Source: Polyangiaceae bacterium
GTDB taxonomy: Bacteria; Myxococcota_A; Polyangia; Polyangiales; Polyangiaceae
DNA length: 64,000 nt
NCBI GenBank assembly: GCA_020633235.1
Contig: JACKEA010000005.1
Coordinates: forward strand, 310,001-374,000
Direction: 5' to 3'
This document shows, piece after piece, positions 17,785 through 26,821 of the stretch (position 1 is the stretch's first letter; each line of letters starts with the position of its first letter). The notes under the pieces are model-generated. The model did not search any database. It was given only the letters and a program-made list of their open reading frames with translations, and had not been told where the DNA came from. The translations under genes were made by a program, and so were the position numbers.

Positions 17785-19440
17785 CTACGGGCTCGGTGCC
17801 ATGTGGAGCGTACGGCGCTTCACGACGGGCGGCGTGGGCCCTTCGGGCTCGCGGAGGTTCTCGGCTAGCCACGCTGCTTCGCCTTGCTCTTCGATGGTGG
17901 CCAGCTGCTCGTCGAGCTTGCCGTACACGTAGGGGAGCATGGACTCGAAGTGCACGTAGAGCACCGCCAGGGTGGCCAGGGCTTCGACGCCGACGCGGTT
18001 CTTGGCCAGCACCTTGGCCAGCGCCTTGAAGAAGGGCTTGCGCGTGGTCTCGCTCTTCGCCATCAACGCGCACAGTCGCGCGAAGGTCCGCGCGTTGCGA
18101 TAGAAGATGTGCCAGCCGGGGATCAGCACGGGGATGGTATCGATGCGGCAGGCGACCTCGGCGCAGCGTGCGAAGTAGTTTTCGGGATCGAAGGCGTGGT
18201 GCATCACGCGGATCAGATCGCGAAGCACGTCCGGCGCCGGGCGTTCGGTCTTGAACTGGATGCCGGCGGAGATCTGGTCGCGGGCGCCTTCGGCAATACT
18301 GTGACGCGCCTTGGGGAACAGCCGCTTTTCCCGGTCCAGGCGCTGGGAGAGTCCGGTGCCCGGCAGCGGATACACGACGCCGGCCATGACCCAGGGCACG
18401 ACGGCCTCGTCGATGCAGGCGATGATGCGATCGGCGATGTCCGCGGGCTCGCCGTCCATGCCCAGCAGGAAGCCCGAGTGAATCGTGGCGCCCGCCTTGC
18501 GGTAGATCTGGTCCGCCGCCTCGGCGATGGAGAAGCCGGTGTTCTGCTGCTTCTTGGCGCTCTTGAGGGCGTCCTCACTGGGAGTCTCGATGCCCACCAA
18601 GAAGTACTTGAAGCGCGCTTCGCGTAGGAGGGCGAGGAGCTCCGGATCCTTGGCGATGTTCAGGGTGATCGAGGTGGACAGCTGGAACGGATAGTCGTGC
18701 TTTTTCAGCCAATCCGCGATGCCGCGCAAGAACGGTTTGACGTTCTTCATGTGGCCCGCGAGGTTGTCGTCGAAGAAGTCGAGCTGCCCGCGGTAGCCGA
18801 GGCGGTAGAGCAGGTCGAACTCCGCGAGGACCTGGTCCAGCGTCTTGGTGCGGTATTCGTGGTGGAAGAGATCGATGACGTTGCAGAACTCGCAGTGGTA
18901 GGGGCAGCCGCGGGAGTACTGCACGCCGATGTACAGGTAGTCTCGGTGGTCGATGAGATCGAAGCGCGGAACCGGCGTCTCTTTCTTGAGATCGGGCAGG
19001 CGATCGGCGCGGTACACGCCGCTCTCCACGCCGCGCTCGAAGTCCGAAAGCCACATCGGAATGGTGACCTCGCCTTCGTCCAGCACCATGTAGTTGGCGC
19101 CTGCCTCCTGGTAGAAGCTGGGGGAGAGGGTGGGGTCGGGACCACCGACCACCACGGGGCGGTCGAGCTCTCGAGCCCGGCGGATCACCTCCAGGGCGCG
19201 GCCGCGATGGACGATCTTGCTGCCCACCATCACCACGTCCGCCCATAGCAAGTCGGAATCCCGAACGCCGCGTACGTTCTCGTCGACCAGACGAACGTCC
19301 CAGTGCTTCGGGAGCAGCGCCGCTACCGTCAGCAGGCCGAGGGGAGGCGTCATGTACTTCACCCCGGACAGCTCGCAGACCTTCTCGAAATTCCAGAACG
19401 AAAAACTGTCGAACTTGGGCCAGACCAGAAGAGCTTTCAT
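17785..19440 (-). CDS. B12-binding domain radical SAM protein
   Basis: 551 residues: an N-terminal Rossmann-like cobalamin-binding domain (about 1-135, GLLTVAALLPKHWDVRLVDEN and VVVGGPDPTLSP), then a radical SAM barrel with the cluster motif GCPYHCEFC near residue 180, and a helical C-terminal extension of about 200 residues like DUF4070. These enzymes often methylate or rearrange unreactive carbons in lipids and natural products; hopanoid methylases share this layout, but no hopanoid genes are nearby. Substrate not assignable. Likely transcribed alone. Confidence 0.85.
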   Translation of the reverse strand: MKALLVWPKFDSFSFWNFEKVCELSGVKYMTPPLGLLTVAALLPKHWDVRLVDENVRGVRDSDLLWADVVMVGSKIVHRGRALEVIRRARELDRPVVVGGPDPTLSPSFYQEAGANYMVLDEGEVTIPMWLSDFERGVESGVYRADRLPDLKKETPVPRFDLIDHRDYLYIGVQYSRGCPYHCEFCNVIDLFHHEYRTKTLDQVLAEFDLLYRLGYRGQLDFFDDNLAGHMKNVKPFLRGIADWLKKHDYPFQLSTSITLNIAKDPELLALLREARFKYFLVGIETPSEDALKSAKKQQNTGFSIAEAADQIYRKAGATIHSGFLLGMDGEPADIADRIIACIDEAVVPWVMAGVVYPLPGTGLSQRLDREKRLFPKARHSIAEGARDQISAGIQFKTERPAPDVLRDLIRVMHHAFDPENYFARCAEVACRIDTIPVLIPGWHIFYRNARTFARLCALMAKSETTRKPFFKALAKVLAKNRVGVEALATLAVLYVHFESMLPYVYGKLDEQLATIEEQGEAAWLAENLREPEGPTPPVVKRRTLHMAPSP

Positions 19441-19447
19441 CGGGCGC

Positions 19448-19453
19448 AGGCTA
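19448..19453 (-). promoter_or_regulatory. -10 box of predicted leaderless promoter, radical SAM gene
   Basis: TAGCCT on the minus strand, 7 nt before the ATG at 19440. Confidence 0.5.
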
Positions 19454-19555
19454 GGGGGCAGAGCGCAGGTCTGACCTTGATGGGCGTCAAAAGGCAGTCG
19501 ATATTTCAGCGCGAAATCCGCTACGCGCTCAGCACCGTGTCATGATGGACGACGC

Positions 19556-20767
19556 ATGAGACGAGCTCTGGGTCTGGTCACGGGGGGCTTCTTGGCCGTG
19601 GCCTGCGCCCTGGATGGCAGCGGCACGTCCAACAACGTGAACGTCGGCGGCGGGGGCGGCGTGGGCGCGACCGGTGGCGTGGGCGCGACGGGCGGCGTCG
19701 GCGGAGGCGTGGGAGCGACGGGCGGCGTGGGAGCGACGGGCGGCGTGGGCGCGACGGGCGGCGTGGGCGCGACCGGCGGCGTGGGCGCGACCGGCGGCGC
19801 CGCAGGTGCCGGCGGAGCAGCGGGGGCGGCCGGTGTCGCGGGCAGTGGTGGCGGGCCCACCTTCGACCCGCCGTGGTGGAACGCGACGTGGAAGAGCCGT
19901 TGGAACGTGCCGGTGAAGAACGCAACGGGCGCGAACCTCCCGCAAGGCTTTCAGGTCGCGCTCCAGGTCGACGCGGCGTCGATCGATGGTGCTGCTCCGC
20001 CCTACGACGCATGGCGCATGGTGCGCTGGGACGGAACCAACACGACGGAGCTCCACCGCATGGTCGACGACACGGGTGGGCATCAGTGGATCTGGTTCCG
20101 CTCCCAGGCTGACATCGGCGCGGGCAAGACGGACTCGAGTTATTGGCTGTACGCCGCGGCGCCGAGCGCGGGTCCGGCGGCGTCGGGTGCCGACGTTTTC
20201 GATTTCTACTCTACCTTCGCCAGCGAGGATCCATCGACCTGGGCGAAGACCGGAAACGTCAGCTACTCCGGTGGGGCGGTGGTGCTCGATGGCGACGCCA
20301 GCATCCGCTCTCAGGTCAACACGTTCGCGCCGGGCAACGCGGTCGACTTCGGCATGACGGTGCTCACGCCATTGCCGAACGCGGGGCTGTGGTTCTGCGG
20401 TGGCTTCCAGCGGCAGAACGACTTCACCAACGTGCAGCCTTGGATCTTGTGGATCAGCCGCGCGCCCTCGAACATCCAGACGGAGATCGACAACGGCTTG
20501 GGCGTCGTGTGGACGGGCAGCAACGTGCCGGTCAATCAAGGGGTCGGTCACGTCTACGGGGTGGATCGCTTCCAGAAGAAGGTCGTCTTTCGCTACGACC
20601 ACGTGGAGAAGGCCAACCACGGGTGGGGCGCGGCCTACGGGGACGCCCTGCAGATCCGCTTCAGCGCCTACGCCGGCTCGAAGATCCGGGTGACCTTCGC
20701 CCGCGTGCGGCAAGCGCGGGATCCGTGGCCAGAAGCCAGCTTGGGGAAGAGCGAGCAGTACCCCTGA
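19556..20767 (+). CDS. DUF2341-domain lipoprotein with Gly-rich linker
   Basis: 403 residues: lipobox-like FLAVAC, a 75-residue linker of GVGATG repeats, then WWNATWKSRWNVPVKNATGANLPQGFQVALQV, the typical DUF2341 opening, and a concanavalin/LamG-like beta sandwich to the C-terminus (FDFYSTFASEDPSTWAKTG...). DUF2341 proteins are extracellular and often substrate-binding. Probably a surface lipoprotein; ligand unknown. Confidence 0.75.
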   Translation: MRRALGLVTGGFLAVACALDGSGTSNNVNVGGGGGVGATGGVGATGGVGGGVGATGGVGATGGVGATGGVGATGGVGATGGAAGAGGAAGAAGVAGSGGGPTFDPPWWNATWKSRWNVPVKNATGANLPQGFQVALQVDAASIDGAAPPYDAWRMVRWDGTNTTELHRMVDDTGGHQWIWFRSQADIGAGKTDSSYWLYAAAPSAGPAASGADVFDFYSTFASEDPSTWAKTGNVSYSGGAVVLDGDASIRSQVNTFAPGNAVDFGMTVLTPLPNAGLWFCGGFQRQNDFTNVQPWILWISRAPSNIQTEIDNGLGVVWTGSNVPVNQGVGHVYGVDRFQKKVVFRYDHVEKANHGWGAAYGDALQIRFSAYAGSKIRVTFARVRQARDPWPEASLGKSEQYP

Positions 20768-20817
20768 TCTGACATTGCATGACAGGGCGTGGCGCTCCTG
20801 GCTTGCTTCCCGGGCGG

Positions 20818-20834
20818 CTGCTATTATGTTCAGT
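20818..20834 (+). promoter_or_regulatory. LexA-like box upstream of imuA
   Basis: CTGCTATTATGTTCAGT: CTG-N10-CAG with TGTTCAGT, overlapping a possible -10 TATTAT (20822-20827) and ending 4 nt before the imuA ATG. It shares CTGYT and TGTTCAGTRGTC with the dnaE2 site. It fits 13 of 17 positions of the Myxococcus xanthus LexA consensus as I remember it. Confidence 0.55.
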
Positions 20835-20838
20835 AGTC

Positions 20839-21594
20839 ATGGCACTGCCGGCCCAGGTCCTCGAGCGGCTTCCCCCAGATTTACGGCGAAAAGTCGGGAT
20901 CCCTGCGTCTTCTGCTCCCGAGGTCCTGCCTTTGGGGCTGGGGGAGTTGGATTCGGCGCTGCCTGGGGGCGGCTTGCTTCGAGGAGGGGTCGTGGAGCTG
21001 TCGGTGCGCGGCGGCGCTGCCCTCGCCACCCGGATCGGACTTTCGGCCTGTCACGGCGCACAGCAAAGGGCGCAGGAGCAAGGAGGCCAAACGCCCTGGT
21101 GTGCGTTCGTGGATCCTTCCGCCAGCCTACACGGGCCCGGGGTCGCGCGGGCGGGGGTCACGCTGGAACGCTTGCTCGTGGTCCGGCCGCCGCTTTCGGC
21201 GCTGTCGCGGGTCGCCCTGCGCATCGTGGAGTCGAAGGCCTTTGCCGTCGTCGTGATCGACACCGCGGGAGTGCCGGGGGCGAGCCTGGACGTCGGGCTC
21301 GGGAGCTGGCAGCGCGTCGTGCGCCGGCTATCCATCGCTGTGGAGGGCTCGGCGGCCAGCGTGCTCCTGATCACGGAAGCAGCGGCGCGCCGCCCCTTGC
21401 CGCTGCCCGTGGCCCAACGCATCGAGCTGTCACGCCCGGCTCCGGAGCTTTTGGGCGTGCGCGTCACGAAGGATCGTCGAGGTCGCGTGGGTCCGCTCCG
21501 CACCGTCGCCTGGGAAAAGACGACGCCGGCACCGCTGTCGCGGACGTCGGAACGGCCATCCAAGGGGAGTCATGCCCTCCGCCTCAGCGGCTGA
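20839..21594 (+). CDS. imuA: ImuA-like RecA-fold mutasome protein
   Basis: 251 residues from the ATG at 20839 (an upstream in-frame start at 20779 would cross the operator). ImuA/SulA-like: LPLGLGELDSALPGGGLLRGGVVELS at the N-terminus, LERLLVVRPP and a degenerate RecA-like core. Partner of ImuB and DnaE2 in damage-induced translesion synthesis. Overlaps imuB by 23 bp, so the two are translationally linked. The LexA-like box predicts SOS control. Confidence 0.8.
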   Translation: MALPAQVLERLPPDLRRKVGIPASSAPEVLPLGLGELDSALPGGGLLRGGVVELSVRGGAALATRIGLSACHGAQQRAQEQGGQTPWCAFVDPSASLHGPGVARAGVTLERLLVVRPPLSALSRVALRIVESKAFAVVVIDTAGVPGASLDVGLGSWQRVVRRLSIAVEGSAASVLLITEAAARRPLPLPVAQRIELSRPAPELLGVRVTKDRRGRVGPLRTVAWEKTTPAPLSRTSERPSKGSHALRLSG

Positions 21595-23209
21595 GCGCCG
21601 CATCGCTGCCATCGAGCTACCGGAGCTCTTGTGCGAGCTGGCGGAGGCGGAGCTCGGGCTTTTGCGCCGGCTGTCGGGCAAGGAGCGGGAGCGCCGTCCC
21701 CTCGGCGTGGTGCTGAGTGAAGATCCGTTGGAAGCAACGGCGGTGCTCGAGGCCGTCAACGCTCCGGCGGCGCGCTTCGGTGTGCGCGCCGGGCAGACCA
21801 TCGCGGAAGCCTGCGTGCTGGTGGCGCACCTGGTCGCGCACCCGCTGAAGCCCGCGCGGGTCCAGGCCACCCTGGGGCGCATCGCGGAGGCCGCCTTGGC
21901 CTACGGCGCCAGCGTCGGGATCGAAGCGCCGAGCACCGTGTGGGTCGACATCAGCGGGGCGGCACACTTGGTGGGCGGAGAAGCCGCCCTCGCCGAGGAG
22001 CTCGCGCGAACCGTGCGGGAGCTCGGGCACGCGGGGCGCGTTGCCATCGCCAGCGGCCCGCGTCTCGCCCAGGCCTTCGCGCGCTTTGGTCCTTCGCCGG
22101 TCCAGGTGGTGCCTTCGAAAGACGGCGCCCGGGCCATGGGAGAGCTGCCGGTGGCCGCTTTGCCCGTCAGCATGGAGATCGCCAGTTGGTTTTCTCGGCT
22201 CGGCATCATCTCCGTCGCGGATCTCGCGCAGCTACCGCGGGCGGCCAGCGCTGCGCGTCTCGGGGATCGTGCTTCGGAGATCTTGGATCTCGCCGAGGGT
22301 CGAGATGCCACGCCCCTCGTCGCTTACCGCTTACCTACGGTGCCGGAAGAAGACAGCAGCTGGGAGGAGGGCGTCAGTGGTTCGGAGCCGCTGTTGTTCG
22401 TGCTGCGCGGTCTCGCGGCGCGGCTCTCCGCACGCCTCGCGGGGCGTGGGGAAGCAGCACAAAGACTCGAGCTCGTGGTGGAGCACGATCGCTCCATCGC
22501 GCGGCTGCGCGGCGCGGCGCCGGAAACCACCCTGCGCTTCGAGCTGGCTTCGCCGCTGTGGCGGGAGGCGGAGCTGGTGCGCGTGGTCGCCGCGCGCCTC
22601 GAGCGCACGGAGCTGTCGGCCCCCAGCATCGGGCTTCGGCTCTCGGCCCCCGCGGTGATCCGCGCGCTCGGTCGTCAGCTGGATCTGTCACGGGTCAGCG
22701 GCGGGCTCACCGGCACCCCCGGCGTAGAATCACTGCCGGTGTTGCTCGCGGAGCTCTCGTCGGACATCGGCAAGGAGCGCGTGGGGGTGCTCACCCTGGC
22801 GGACTCTCATCGCCCGGAAGCGCGGAGTCAGCTCTCGCCGGCGCCGGGCGCGCCGCTTCCGCGGCGGACCAACAAGAAAACGAAAAAGAAACGGGCAGCG
22901 CAGCTGCCGCTGAGCCGCGTGCGGCCGGCCGGCTCGGAGGGCGAGGCGCCCACCCGTCTGTTGCCGGAGCCGCTGCAGCTGTCCGTGGGGCTGCGTCGCG
23001 GCGCCACGCTGCGCATCGAGCATCGCCTGTTCACGATCGAGCGCGTGCGCTTCGTGGAGCGGCTGGAAGCCGTGGAGTGGTGGACCGGCGCGCCGGTGTC
23101 GCGGGATTACCTGCGCATCACCTTGGGCGGGGTGGAGGGCGTGATCGACGCGCTGGTGTACGTGGATCGGGTGAACGGCAAGCGCTACCTGCACGCCATC
23201 GCGGACTGA
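21572..23209 (+). CDS. imuB: ImuB, Y-family-like polymerase accessory protein
   Basis: 545 residues of the DinB/ImuB family: GVRAGQTIAEAC, VWVDISGAAHLVGGEAAL and the little-finger-like C-terminal half. ImuB proteins are non-catalytic and link DnaE2 to the beta clamp. Clamp-motif candidates are QLDLS in LGRQLDLSRVSG and QLPLS in AAQLPLSRV. Just before the second lies a basic stretch (PRRTNKKTKKKR) encoded by a copy of the dispersed repeat. The C-terminus is conserved (VSRDYLRITLGG). Confidence 0.88.
   Translation: MPSASAAERRIAAIELPELLCELAEAELGLLRRLSGKERERRPLGVVLSEDPLEATAVLEAVNAPAARFGVRAGQTIAEACVLVAHLVAHPLKPARVQATLGRIAEAALAYGASVGIEAPSTVWVDISGAAHLVGGEAALAEELARTVRELGHAGRVAIASGPRLAQAFARFGPSPVQVVPSKDGARAMGELPVAALPVSMEIASWFSRLGIISVADLAQLPRAASAARLGDRASEILDLAEGRDATPLVAYRLPTVPEEDSSWEEGVSGSEPLLFVLRGLAARLSARLAGRGEAAQRLELVVEHDRSIARLRGAAPETTLRFELASPLWREAELVRVVAARLERTELSAPSIGLRLSAPAVIRALGRQLDLSRVSGGLTGTPGVESLPVLLAELSSDIGKERVGVLTLADSHRPEARSQLSPAPGAPLPRRTNKKTKKKRAAQLPLSRVRPAGSEGEAPTRLLPEPLQLSVGLRRGATLRIEHRLFTIERVRFVERLEAVEWWTGAPVSRDYLRITLGGVEGVIDALVYVDRVNGKRYLHAIAD
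22857..22884 (-). repeat. Dispersed repeat copy B, inside imuB
   Basis: On the plus strand TTCCGCGGCGGACCAACAA followed by GAAAACGAA: nearly identical to the reverse complement of intergenic copy F. It encodes the basic Pro-Arg-Arg-Thr-Asn-Lys-Lys stretch of ImuB. Confidence 0.65.
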
Positions 23210-23228
23210 GCGACGTTCGCCTCGATCT

Positions 23229-24611
23229 TCAGAGCTGAGCCACGGACGGCTTCATCGGGCCGTTGGCGGTGCCGCCGCCCTTGAGCTTCATGCCGCCGAA
23301 GGGCGTGACGGACGGGATCTTCGCGAAGGTCGCGTCCAGCTTGCCGATCATCTCTTCCAGCTTGTCCGGATCCTGCTTGGAGAGATCCTGCTTTTCCGCG
23401 GGGTCGTCCTTCAAGTTGAACAGCTTGTGGCGGTAGCCCTTGCCGCTACCGAAGCGAATCAGCTTGTAGTCGCCATCGATGATGGCCCGGCGCTGCTCCT
23501 GGATGTTGTCGGCGGCGAGCTCGAGGGCGATGAGCTTGTCCTTGCCCTGGGCGCCGTCGATCTCCGGCACCAGGCTCTCGCCTTCGAAGCTCGGCAAGGC
23601 CGGCTGACCCATGAGCTCCGCGATGGTCGGCGCCAGATCCAGGTGCGTGTGGGGCGCCTTCACGCGCCGCGGCTTCGCACCGGGCACGTGCACGATGAGC
23701 GGCACGCGCACCACTTCCTCGTACAGCTCGTGAGCGTGCTGCATGAGGCCGTGCTCGCCGAAGGCCTCGCCGTGGTCCGAGCTCACGATGACCGCGGTCT
23801 TGTCCCACCACGGTTGCTTCTCCGCCCAGGTCAAGAACTTCCCGATCCACATGTCGGTGAAATGCACTTCGTTGTCGTACACGTCCCGCGGTGAATTGCC
23901 GTAGTCCGGCGCTTCGGCGTGCTTGATGTAGTCGTGGTGCGGATCCGTGTAGTGCGTCCAGGCGAAGAACTGCCCGCCCACGTTCTTGGCATCCGAGAGC
24001 AGCTCGATCAGGGTGCTGGTGGTCTTCTCGCTGGTGACGAACTTGTCGGTCTTCTCGTCGTAGGTGATGCCCTTGACCATGTCCCACACGTCGAAGCCCT
24101 GATCGAGGCCCTTGCCGCGGTTGAAATACATGTGGGACTGCAGCCCAATCGTGCGGATGCCCTTCGCTTGCAGTGCCTCCGGCAAAAACTCGTTGGCGTC
24201 GGTGTAGCCCGCGAAGAAGTAGCCGCTGCGGTACAGCGTGGAGGCGTAGCGCCCGGTCAGCATCGCCGGCACGCTCTGCGCGGTGAAGCTCGTCGTCGCT
24301 CGATGATTGTCGAACACGACGCTGTCCTTCTCGAGCTTGGACAGATTCGGCGCGATGTCCCGGGAGTAGCCGTCGAAGGGCCGCAGGGCATCCACCGTGA
24401 GCAGGATCACGTTCAGGGGACCGCGCTCTCGCTTCTTGTCGACCTTGGCTTCGGCTGCCTTTGTCGGTGTGTCCGCGGAAACGCCCCGCTCCGTCGCGTG
24501 GGCCGCCGCCTTCTGCGGGGCCGGTGTCGGCGCGGGCGCCGGCGCCGGATCTTGGCCGCAGCCGAAGGTGAGGAACGGAAGGGCGACGAGCAGGGAGCGA
24601 TCGAGGTTCAC
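23229..24611 (-). CDS. Sulfatase-family lipoprotein
   Basis: 460 residues from the GTG at 24611, which gives a proper lipoprotein signal (LLVALPFLTFGC). Alkaline-phosphatase-superfamily core: NVILLTVDALRP at the metal site, HYTDPHHDY, VIVSSDHGEAFGEHG and a C-terminal YKLIRFGSGKGY...LFNLKDDPAEKQDL subdomain as in sulfatases. The active-site segment reads AQSVPAMLTGRYAS: Ser stands where formylglycine precursors sit, but the Arg of C/S-x-P-x-R is missing. It may be an atypical sulfatase or a phosphodiesterase/phosphotransferase relative. Confidence 0.75.
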   Translation of the reverse strand: MNLDRSLLVALPFLTFGCGQDPAPAPAPTPAPQKAAAHATERGVSADTPTKAAEAKVDKKRERGPLNVILLTVDALRPFDGYSRDIAPNLSKLEKDSVVFDNHRATTSFTAQSVPAMLTGRYASTLYRSGYFFAGYTDANEFLPEALQAKGIRTIGLQSHMYFNRGKGLDQGFDVWDMVKGITYDEKTDKFVTSEKTTSTLIELLSDAKNVGGQFFAWTHYTDPHHDYIKHAEAPDYGNSPRDVYDNEVHFTDMWIGKFLTWAEKQPWWDKTAVIVSSDHGEAFGEHGLMQHAHELYEEVVRVPLIVHVPGAKPRRVKAPHTHLDLAPTIAELMGQPALPSFEGESLVPEIDGAQGKDKLIALELAADNIQEQRRAIIDGDYKLIRFGSGKGYRHKLFNLKDDPAEKQDLSKQDPDKLEEMIGKLDATFAKIPSVTPFGGMKLKGGGTANGPMKPSVAQL

Positions 24612-24702
24612 GCCTCCGTCGGTATTCGCCGTGGCCCGATGTGGCCAAGAAATGGGTACACATATCGAAGTGGACGATGGGGAGATCGCGGACACGCGCG
24701 CG

Positions 24703-24708
24703 TAGCAC
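24703..24708 (+). promoter_or_regulatory. -10 box of predicted leaderless promoter
   Basis: TAGCAC, 7 nt, then the ATG at 24716. It lacks the usual final T. Confidence 0.35.
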
Positions 24709-24715
24709 GCTGGGC

Positions 24716-26248
24716 ATGCATCGATCGTGGCTGGGGCTCGGACTGCTGTGCGTGGCTGCGTGCTCCTCAGGGGGCGGCACGGGCGGCGGCACGGCGGGAG
24801 ACGCAGGCGTCGGGGGCCTGGGCGGCACGAGCAGCGGGGGCTCGAGCGGCAGCGTGGGCAGCGGGGGCACCGCAGGCACGGCGGGCAGCGGCGGCAGCGC
24901 GGGCAGCGCGGGCAGTGGCGGCAGCGCGGGCAGCGGCGGTAGCGCGGGCAGCGGCGGTAGCGCAGGCGCAGCGGGCAGCGGTGGTGCGAACAGCTACTGC
25001 ACGCCGGATGTGCCCACCACCCTCACGCCCGGCGCGCCCTTCGCGTTCATTCGCCCGATCTCGACCAGTTACTTCGACTCGATGATCGAATCCGTCCGGG
25101 AGATCCCGCAACAGTTCGCCGAGGCGGAGGTCAGCGTCAACCATTGCGCGGTGCTCAACGCAACGGAGTCTGCGACGGAGCACGCTCGCGTGGCCTTCGC
25201 GTCCAATGGTAACGCTTCCCTCACGGGCAAGTGGGACGGCAACCGCGTGTTGGGCACCCAGGGCGCCGGAGTGCTCACCTTCGACCCGACGACGCTGGAG
25301 GTCTCGCTGTACGCGACTCAGGATCTCGGCGTGCCCCCCGTGTTCAGCAAGCCACTGAGAACCATCGAGCCGAAACCCGTGAAACAGGGCGGCTTCTTGG
25401 CGGCGCTCTGGAACGGCAACGTTTACCAGCCGTTCGTTTGGGACTCCGTCAGCATGAGTGCTCAGGACAAGAACGGCTACCTGGTCCGCGCCTCCGCCAG
25501 CGGCGCGGTGCAGTGGGCGCACCAGATCCAGAACGGCTCGGCGGCGATCGTGGCCGTCGACGACCTCGGAGCGAGCGTGCTCCGCGTCCATCGCTCGAGC
25601 GGTCTCGTCAACCCAGGGCCGGTCACCATGAATGGAACCGAGCTGATCCCAGTGGGTACCACCGACGACTGCGGGTTGGCGCTGGTCGACCCCGCCGGCG
25701 ACGTCAACTGGGTGAAGCTCGTCAAGTCCTGCAGTGACGACAGCATCCGCTGGGCGCTGTCTCCGACCTCCAAAGCGCTCTACGTGACGTCGAGGGCCAA
25801 CGTGGATTGGGGCGGGGGACCGTACTCGAACAGCCAGTACGAGCACGTGCTGACGAAGTTCGACGCCAGCGGCAACATCGCCTGGCAGCAGCACGAGGTG
25901 ACGTTCTCGAGCACCATCCTGCCCTCCGCATACCCTCGACTCATCGTGGCAGACGGCGACGTTGCCGTTGTCTACGGCTACTTGCACAAGGACATCGGCT
26001 TTGGCGGGGCAACCCTCGCGATTCAACCAGGCAAGCAAGGCATCTTCATCGAGGCCTTCGAGAAGACCGGAGCGCCGCGCTGGCTGAGCGGCCTCACCAA
26101 CTGTAATCAGGTTGACACCGGGTGGTTCTCTCCGTTGGCACGTGTGCACGGCAAGGTTGCCCTGGGGGTCATCGTCTCGGATTGCACGGTCAACGGAGCC
26201 AAGCTCGGGTCGTTTACCACGCCACATCTGGTCGTGATCACGCCCTGA
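24716..26248 (+). CDS. Lipoprotein with Gly/Ser linker and beta-propeller-like domain
   Basis: 510 residues: lipobox CVAACS, a linker of about 65 residues with GSGGSAGSGG repeats, then repeated beta-strand units (FAFIRPISTSYFDSMIE, AALWNGNVYQPFVWDSV, VTMNGTELIPVGTTDDCGLALVD, TKFDASGNIAWQQHE) that resemble beta-propeller blades of SBBP/PQQ-like type. Start at 24716 chosen over an upstream in-frame ATG at 24641 because it gives the signal peptide. Function unknown. Confidence 0.65.
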   Translation: MHRSWLGLGLLCVAACSSGGGTGGGTAGDAGVGGLGGTSSGGSSGSVGSGGTAGTAGSGGSAGSAGSGGSAGSGGSAGSGGSAGAAGSGGANSYCTPDVPTTLTPGAPFAFIRPISTSYFDSMIESVREIPQQFAEAEVSVNHCAVLNATESATEHARVAFASNGNASLTGKWDGNRVLGTQGAGVLTFDPTTLEVSLYATQDLGVPPVFSKPLRTIEPKPVKQGGFLAALWNGNVYQPFVWDSVSMSAQDKNGYLVRASASGAVQWAHQIQNGSAAIVAVDDLGASVLRVHRSSGLVNPGPVTMNGTELIPVGTTDDCGLALVDPAGDVNWVKLVKSCSDDSIRWALSPTSKALYVTSRANVDWGGGPYSNSQYEHVLTKFDASGNIAWQQHEVTFSSTILPSAYPRLIVADGDVAVVYGYLHKDIGFGGATLAIQPGKQGIFIEAFEKTGAPRWLSGLTNCNQVDTGWFSPLARVHGKVALGVIVSDCTVNGAKLGSFTTPHLVVITP

Positions 26249-26258
26249 CTCGCGCGTC

Positions 26259-26723
26259 TCAACGTCGGCAGGGCTCGTCGCGGAACATCGTTACTCGCTC
26301 GCTGTCACCTGCGGCCTGGATCACCTCGCGAATGAATCGCTCCTTGTCTGCCTCGGATAGCTTGCCGAGGTCGTAGCAGTCGTCGCGTTCTCCCTCCCGA
26401 CCCCAGCTCTCGACTTTTGGTTCGATGGCAAGGCCCGTGCGCTTGGAGGTCCGCTCGGCGACGGCGCGAATGCGCATGCCCGCTTCATGGTCGGTTCCAG
26501 TCCCGAAGCTCGAGAAGACCACGACCAGATCGAATTTCACCGGCTCGCTGGGCGGGGGCTCGCTGGGCGGGAGCTCTGCCGGTGGCGCCGCGCTGACGCT
26601 GGGCTCTGGGGACGCCGGTGCCGACGCGAGGGGCGCCGGGGCGGCCGAGGGAGCCTGTGAAGCGGGAGGTGTGGCAGGAGCGCACGCGGTCATCATGAAT
26701 ACCAGCAGCGACGGGCGACGCAT
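26259..26723 (-). CDS. Hypothetical lipoprotein
   Basis: 154 residues: signal peptide and lipobox (MMTACAP), a Pro/Ala/Ser linker with PPSEPPPSEP, then about 85 residues (FDLVVVFSSFGTGTDHEAGMRIRAVAERTSKRTG...CYDLGKLSEADKERFIREVI) without a recognised family. TAGAGT ends 7 nt before the ATG. Stops 10 bp from the convergent lipoprotein gene. Confidence 0.6.
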   Translation of the reverse strand: MRRPSLLVFMMTACAPATPPASQAPSAAPAPLASAPASPEPSVSAAPPAELPPSEPPPSEPVKFDLVVVFSSFGTGTDHEAGMRIRAVAERTSKRTGLAIEPKVESWGREGERDDCYDLGKLSEADKERFIREVIQAAGDSERVTMFRDEPCRR

Positions 26724-26730
26724 GACGGGC

Positions 26731-26736
26731 ACTCTA
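26731..26736 (-). promoter_or_regulatory. -10 box of predicted leaderless promoter
   Basis: TAGAGT on the minus strand, 7 nt before the ATG at 26723. Confidence 0.5.
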
Positions 26737-26821
26737 CTCCCAGCGGGCACTTGGAGGAACGAGCGCTCTTCGACCGGGATTTGACGGCGACTCTGCGAGG
26801 GACCATGGCTTTGGGGCTGTC

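Noticed and set aside
19502..19519. ATTTC-AGCGC-GAAAT inverted repeat before the DUF2341 gene
   Set aside because: Only 5 bp per arm and not repeated elsewhere; too weak to call an operator.
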